Of a stretch of 24,631 nt of DNA, positions 16,087 through 22,400 are shown one piece after another (position 1 is the first letter of the stretch; every line of letters starts with the position of its first letter). A model generated the notes under the pieces. It ran no database searches. It worked only from the letters and a program-made list of their open reading frames with translations, and had not been told where the DNA came from. A program made the translations under genes and the position numbers. The stretch is taken from positions 1 through 24,631 of the IMG/VR virus record IMGVR_UViG_3300045440_000016, one strand, 5' to 3'. The stretch comes from a virus.

Positions 16087-16448
16087 ACCTCGCTGTCCTT
16101 GAATCAGAAATATTCCTTTTAGGTAATTGGAAAGATTATGAAGAATTAGAGGATAATCTTTCCATGCCAGAATTAACGGCAACCCTAACAGCAATAAGGG
16201 AACGAGAAAACAATCATAATAAATTTCTTGCAGCAATTCAAGGAATTGATCTTGATGCAGATTCTAGTGAAACCAAGGGACAGAAGGAGTGGGAAGATAT
16301 CAAGGCAAGAGTATTTAGCGGGGGAACCGCAAAAGATTCGAATGACATAATTTCTCTTCAAGGAATTAATGCTTCACAGGCTGGATTCGGTATAGGTGCT
16401 GGCTTGTCTTATGACAATGTTGGACATGAATCTGGAGGTTGGTCATGA
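15745..16448 (+). CDS. Tail assembly chaperone, frameshifted long form (GT-like)
   Basis: The predicted product is 234 residues: 101 from the short chaperone frame, then 133 from the -1 frame starting at 16047. The added part reads RSGDGGGTTWSELDLAVLES, continues EIFLLGNWKDYEELEDN and ends in a Gly-rich tail (GFGIGAGLSYDNVGHESGGW). In lambda the T extension links the chaperone-coated tape measure to the tail tube protein. The extension has an ATG at 16164, and a simple gene finder would start there; no good ribosome binding site supports this. The open -1 frame across the slippery site and the gene order argue for the fusion. The ratio of the two forms cannot be read from sequence. Confidence 0.83.
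16041..16047 (+). promoter_or_regulatory. Programmed -1 frameshift site GGGAAAC
   Basis: The heptamer is read G GGA AAC in the frame of the short chaperone, the canonical X XXY YYZ form. A -1 slip enters an open frame running to the stop at 16446-16448. Lambda uses the closely similar GGGAAAG at the same place. A G+C-rich stretch (about 16053-16068) follows within stimulatory distance, but I could not establish a definite stem. Confidence 0.85.
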
Positions 16449-16455
16449 AGAGAAA

Positions 16456-16464
16456 TGGTATAAT
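16456..16464 (+). promoter_or_regulatory. Extended -10 promoter of the tape-measure gene
   Basis: TG at 16456-16457, G, then TATAAT at 16459-16464, eight bases after the chaperone stop. Transcription would start near 16471. AAGGTG at 16470-16475 is the ribosome binding site, eight bases before the ATG at 16484, so the leader is very short. Confidence 0.6.
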
Positions 16465-16483
16465 TTATTAAGGTGAAAACATA

Positions 16484-19400
16484 ATGGCAGATGTAAATGC
16501 AATCATTAATATAGACATAAATTCGTCTTCTGCACTACTAAATCTTAAAAGACTTGAATCGCAGATAGATCAGTTTAATCGTTCTGTATCAACAAGCAAT
16601 GCTACCGCTGCCGCATCACAACAAGGTTTAAATAGAGCACTTCTTGATGGTATAAATAACACTGGGTTATTTACTTCAAAGATTGTTCCAGTCGAATCAT
16701 CAATGAGAAGATTTTCAACATCTTTAGATGAAGGTCGTCTATCTCTTGGAGAATACACAAGGTACGCTGGATCTCAACTACCTGGATTAAGCAGGGTATT
16801 TAGAAGAGAGTTTGACTCTATTGAGCAAGTTGCTACATCTAGAGTTAAGTCAATGCAAACTCAATACCTTGCCCTAGGAAAAACGGTAGATGGAGTAACA
16901 AGAACAATTGCATCTACACCAACAGGCTTAGCAAGAGGAATGGCTACAGATCTAGCCATGACTCAACAACGTCAGCAAATATTCAATAAATTACTTGATG
17001 ATGGTTCTACAAAATTGTTGAACTGGGGAAAGAATACCCAGTGGGCTGGTCGTCAACTTATGGTTGGGTTCAGCCTTCCGCTTGCTGCATTTGGAGCGGC
17101 AGCATCAAAAACGTTCATGGAGATAGACAAGGCTACAATTTCATTAAAGAGAGTATACGGAGATCTTAGCACAACCAAAGCAGAATTAGACTCAAACGTA
17201 GAAGCCGTCAAGGGGCTTGGTCGTGAATACACCAAGTATGGAATAACCCTAGCAGAAACAATTGATCTGAGTGCTCGTGCTGCTGCTACTGGAGCAACCA
17301 ATGAAAGTTTGATGGCTGCAACTGAACAGACATTGAGGTTTGCAACACTTGGTCAAATGGATTACAATCAAGCACTTGATACGACTATTTCTCTTCAGAC
17401 TGCCTTTGCAATTTCCAATGAGGATCTTGGAAAGACTGTAGACTACCTTAACGCTGTAGAAAACCAAACCATCCTTACAATGGAAGACATGTCTCTTGCC
17501 ATTCCAAGAGTTGCCACGGTAGTCAAGGGTCTTGGAGGTAGCGTAGAAGACCTAGCAGTCATGATGACAGCAATGCGTGAAGGTGGAGTAAGCGCAGAGA
17601 ATGCTGCAAACGGTTTGAAGTCTGGTCTTGCATCTTTGATCAATCCAACAAAGAGAGCGTCAGAAGGCTTGGCTGCAATGGGTGTAAATCTTGACTCAAT
17701 TATTACCAAAAATAAGGGCGACCTTATGGGTATTATTACAGAGTTTGGCACGGCAATCAATAAACTTGATGAATTCAGTCGTCAACAAGTATTGGAACAA
17801 GTATTCGGTAAGTTCCAATATGCAAGAATGAGTGCGTTGTTTACTAACATCACAAAAGATGCTGGTCAGGCAGCAAGAGCAATGGACATTGCTGGAATGT
17901 CAGCAGCAGACCTTGCTAAGATTTCTGAGAAAGAACTTGGACAAATTTCTGAATCAACATCCGTAAAGTTTCAAGCATCAATGGAAAAACTTAAAATGTC
18001 TATTGCTCCTATTGGAGAAGCGTTCTTAAAAGGAATCACTCCAATAATTGATATGGTTTCAAAGATTGCTGATGCGTTCAACAATCTTCCAGACGGGGTA
18101 AAGAATGCAATTGCCGTTCTTACGGGGGTAGTTGCAGGAATAGGCCCAGTCCTTCTTATGACCATTGGTTTGCTAGGTAACGGTATAGCAAATATAACAA
18201 AGTTTGTTCAATTCATTAGAAAGAGTTTGGCTGGTATCAAGGGTGATGCTTCAGCATTTACTTATTTAGCACAAGGAGAACTTGAAGCAACAACAGCGAG
18301 CAAGGCACTTGAGGGAAGTGCTGTTAGTCTTACAGACAAGTTACTTCTTCAAAGAGGAGCAGTTTCTGGCCTTACCGCAGAATACGAGAGATTTGCTCGT
18401 GCCGCAGGACTTGCCAGAGCCGAAATGGGATCAATGAGTGGAGCACCCGTTCCTAGCGGTGGTGGCAGAGCACCAGTGCCAGCCCCAAGATTACGCAGGA
18501 ACACAGGTGGAACAATTCCTGGTGTTGGAAGTACCGATACAGTTCCAGCAATGCTGACACCTGGTGAATTTGTAATCAACAAAAAATCAACTGCTCAGAA
18601 TCTTCCATTGCTTCATGCAATCAATGATGGACAAGCAGTTGGAGGCTTTAACAAGGGTGGACAAATTCCTGGGGTACAGTATTTTGGTCGTATGCCAAAA
18701 CCTGGAGGAAGAGTTGCAGCACATGCTAGCGAGGGTAGAACTTTAGAACATTCACAATCTTTAGAACTTTTGGGTCCAGCAGAATCAAGATTATATAAAT
18801 ATTTAAATCCAAGTGGTAAATCTACTCAAACATATGTATCAGCAAAAGATAGAAGAGTTGTTAGCATTGAAGCATCATATAACGAACGTTTAAAAAAGGG
18901 TCTTCAAGATCAAGAAAGTATTAATGAATTTGCTACATACATTAGAAAATCCGACTTATCAGATTTATTTCCAACAGGAAAGGATGATGCTGAACATCGT
19001 AAATTAAATCCAATTTCAAAACTTCCTAATGACATTAAAAATAAAATAAGAAATAGACTTGCAGCAGAAATTAGAAAACAAAAACCACCCTTTGCAGACT
19101 CTGATTTTGCTGAAGCCTATGAAAGAACAATAAAAACTGTTCGATCAAGAATTAAACCAGATTCGTTAACACAATTTGATAATGCAGTAAAAGCATCAAA
19201 AACTTTAAGAGAAACAAGATTAGTATTTCCTGCTCCTAAAAAAATTGATGTTTATAGAGAAAGCATGGAAGATGCTATAGATCAGTTAAGTAAAAAAGAG
19301 ATTGCATCCATCAAAGCAGGAACTCCATATTGGTTTAGAAGGGGTACAAGTAAAAAAGCAACCGTTCTAATGTGGAACCCAGAAACAAAAGAATATAAAA

Positions 19401-22400
19401 CAGTAAATAGCAATTCACAACGACCAAGTACGCAAGAGCAAATAGATCAGTCCATGAGAGACTACCCAATGTTATTTGCCAATAAGGGTGGGCATATTCC
19501 AAGACTCAATCGTGGTGGAAAATTCCTTGGAATGCCACAAAAGTTCAATCCTAAACTAGAACAAGAGTTGCAGACATCAACACGATTGGCGCAAAGTGGT
19601 CCGGGTAGTCAATTACCATTGTCAGAATTTGCAACACTAGAACAAAATATTGGTGGATACAGTGCTGCATTCCCTGGATTAAATGGAATCTATGTAAATT
19701 CAACAGGAAGACGAGTAGTATACAAGTCACATCCTAGTTTTGAATCAGCAGAAGCAGAGATGCTCAGCGGAAGGTTAATGTCCTCTTTATTTGGATTAGA
19801 ATCTCCAAGTCAAGTAGTAGTGAAAAGAAGACATCCTGTTACGGGAGATACTGTATTTGGTGTTGAATCAGCATTTGATCAAAAGTTTGCAATAAGTGAG
19901 ACGGTAGAGGCAGGAAGTGGCAGACAGTTTACTCCTTCAGAAGCCGCTCGTCAATTTATTGCAAGTGGAATAAGAAGAGACAAAGATTTACAACCCGCAA
20001 ATATTCGCGGTAATATTGTAGTTGATCAAGGTGTTGCTGTTACTGGAGTCAATGATGCTGGTGAACCACGAGCAATGGCTCAGGGTAGAACCACAACAAC
20101 TGATCCAAGATCAGTCAGCAAGCAATTAGCAGTCAATGCTATTATGGAAAAAAGTGGTGCCAAGAAGTTTCTTGCAGAAAGTCTTGCTGATATTGCAAGA
20201 TCAGTTGGTCCAGATGAATTTGAAAGATTAATGGTTTCTGCTGTTTCAGAAGCAAGGGGTAGATTACACACATCAATTAATAGCCTTCCAACATCTGAGT
20301 CAACAAAGAACGTGTATCGTTCTATCTTGACAAAAGATTTTGATGAACTAGAAGGAACACATTGGAGATCCTATTATGATCATTTAGAATCTTTTAAAGT
20401 ACCAGTTCCAAAACAACCAACCGAGGCTGCATTAAAGAAATTAGAATTAGCAAGACAAGAGTCCACAAGATCAAAAGCATCAATAGCAATGGCTGAGCAC
20501 AACATTGTGTCAGACAGGCTAGGTCTTCCTACTGCATGGGCAAGAGGGGTATTCAGGAACACTGGAGGGCCAATTTTTGAATCACAGACGAAGATAGTTC
20601 CTGGAGTTGGAAGCACTGATACCGTACCCGCCATGTTGACACCTGGAGAGTTTGTGATCAACAAGCAGGCGACCAGAGAAAACCTTCCACTTCTTCACGC
20701 TATCAATAACGGTAAGGTAATAAATAGAAACAAGGGTGGGCAAATTCCTGGTATGCAATATTTTGCAACACCAAACCCTCAAAGGGTAGTACAAAGTCAA
20801 AATGAATTAATAAATTATGCAACAACAACATCAATGCGTGCAGGACTTCCATTACCAATTGCTGGAAGAAGACAATTGGTATTGGTAGACCTTGATGGAA
20901 CAATAATGGGAAATCCAGGCGGTACACTATCTAAACTAAATCCAGAAGACTTTACTCCAATTGAAAAAAACATAAGAAGAATACGAGAACTTAGAAATAA
21001 CGGCATTGATATAGAGTTTGTTACCGCTAGACCTCCTGAGATGGAAGAACTTACAAGAGAAACATTAAGACGTTTAGGGCTAGATGATATTCCTGTTACG
21101 TTTAATGATATGCAGCAACAAGGTAAAAGAGATCCAAGCAAGATGGTGAGAATACCTGCACCACAGTATAAGGTTGGAGTTGCTAAGAAAAGAATGAGAG
21201 ACGGATATGACGTATCTCTTCTAGATGATGATGAAAAAAATAGAATGATGATGCAACAAAGTGGCATTTATTCATTCTTTAATAAGGGTGGGCAAATTCC
21301 CGGTATGCAGTATTTTGCAACACCTAGACCACAAAGAGTAGTACAAAAGCCAAAAATACCATCAGTAAAGGATGAACTATTCATACCAGACTCAACATTG
21401 TTTGGTCCAAATGGTACAAGATATCAAGGTTTTGAAGAAAGAACCTTGTCTAGTGGACTTAGAATATTAAGAAATCTTTCAGGCGATGGAAAAACCGTCA
21501 TGCTACAAATGGGCAAGTATCAGCCATTCCATGTAGGACATGAAGAATTGTTAAATCAAAGCATTATAGCCGCACGCACAGCCGGGGCAGATTTTGTTTT
21601 TGGTGCAAGCGGATCATATGGAGTTCAATCAAACAACCCATTAAGCCCTAGGTTGAAAAGAAGACTTATTGAAGAGGCAACTGGAATAAGTCCAAATATG
21701 GTGGGGGTTACTTCATCTGGTAAAAAGTTGGACGAACTTCTTGCTGATTTACTTAGCGAGGAGGGCGGGTATTCAAGATTTATGCCATCTATTGGTTCGG
21801 ATAAGATTATTGAACGTGCTGACTCAAATAAAACTAGCGATCCATATAGTGGTGCAGCAAGTCGGGCAGGTTTTGAAGTAATCGAAGGACTTACATTATC
21901 AAGAGATGCATCAACTGATGTATCTAACTCTTCTGGAACACTTCTTAGGGAATTAGCAATGGCTGGAAGATTTGAAGAATTTGCTAAATTGATGCCTGCC
22001 TCAATATCAGAAGACACAATGAGAGAAGTATATCGTGCAATAATAGGCTATAAGCCCTTCCTAAAAAGCAGGCAACCAATTCCAGAAGAATTCAATGTAC
22101 GAGGATATGCTCTAGGTGGACCAGTTACTCCCATGCTTGCAGCGGCAGCATCAAATCTATCTCGTTTAGGATTCAGTAGACTTAGTGCTGAAGAAAGAGT
22201 ATTGCTACAGTCTCAACAACAAGCATCACCACTAGGTATGCAATTGTTTAGAGGCGTAAATGCGGCGGCAGACTTAGTTCCAGAAGAAATTAGACAATTG
22301 GCATTATCTGGAAATGTTACTGACTTTTCTCAATTAATTGGAAGAGAGATTGCTACTCCTAGAGGATCTTGGAGTTCAGCATTTGATCCAGCAGCAGTAA

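Noticed and set aside
16164-16448. Independent 94-residue gene starting at ATG 16164
   Set aside because: The frame is open back to a perfect slippery site, there is no good ribosome binding site, and gene order predicts a frameshifted chaperone.
20815-21267. 150-codon open frame on the minus strand
   Set aside because: It is opposite the HAD module, whose four motifs on the + strand are conclusive.
21625-22017. 130-codon open frame on the minus strand
   Set aside because: It is opposite the nucleotidylyltransferase module and has no supporting signals.
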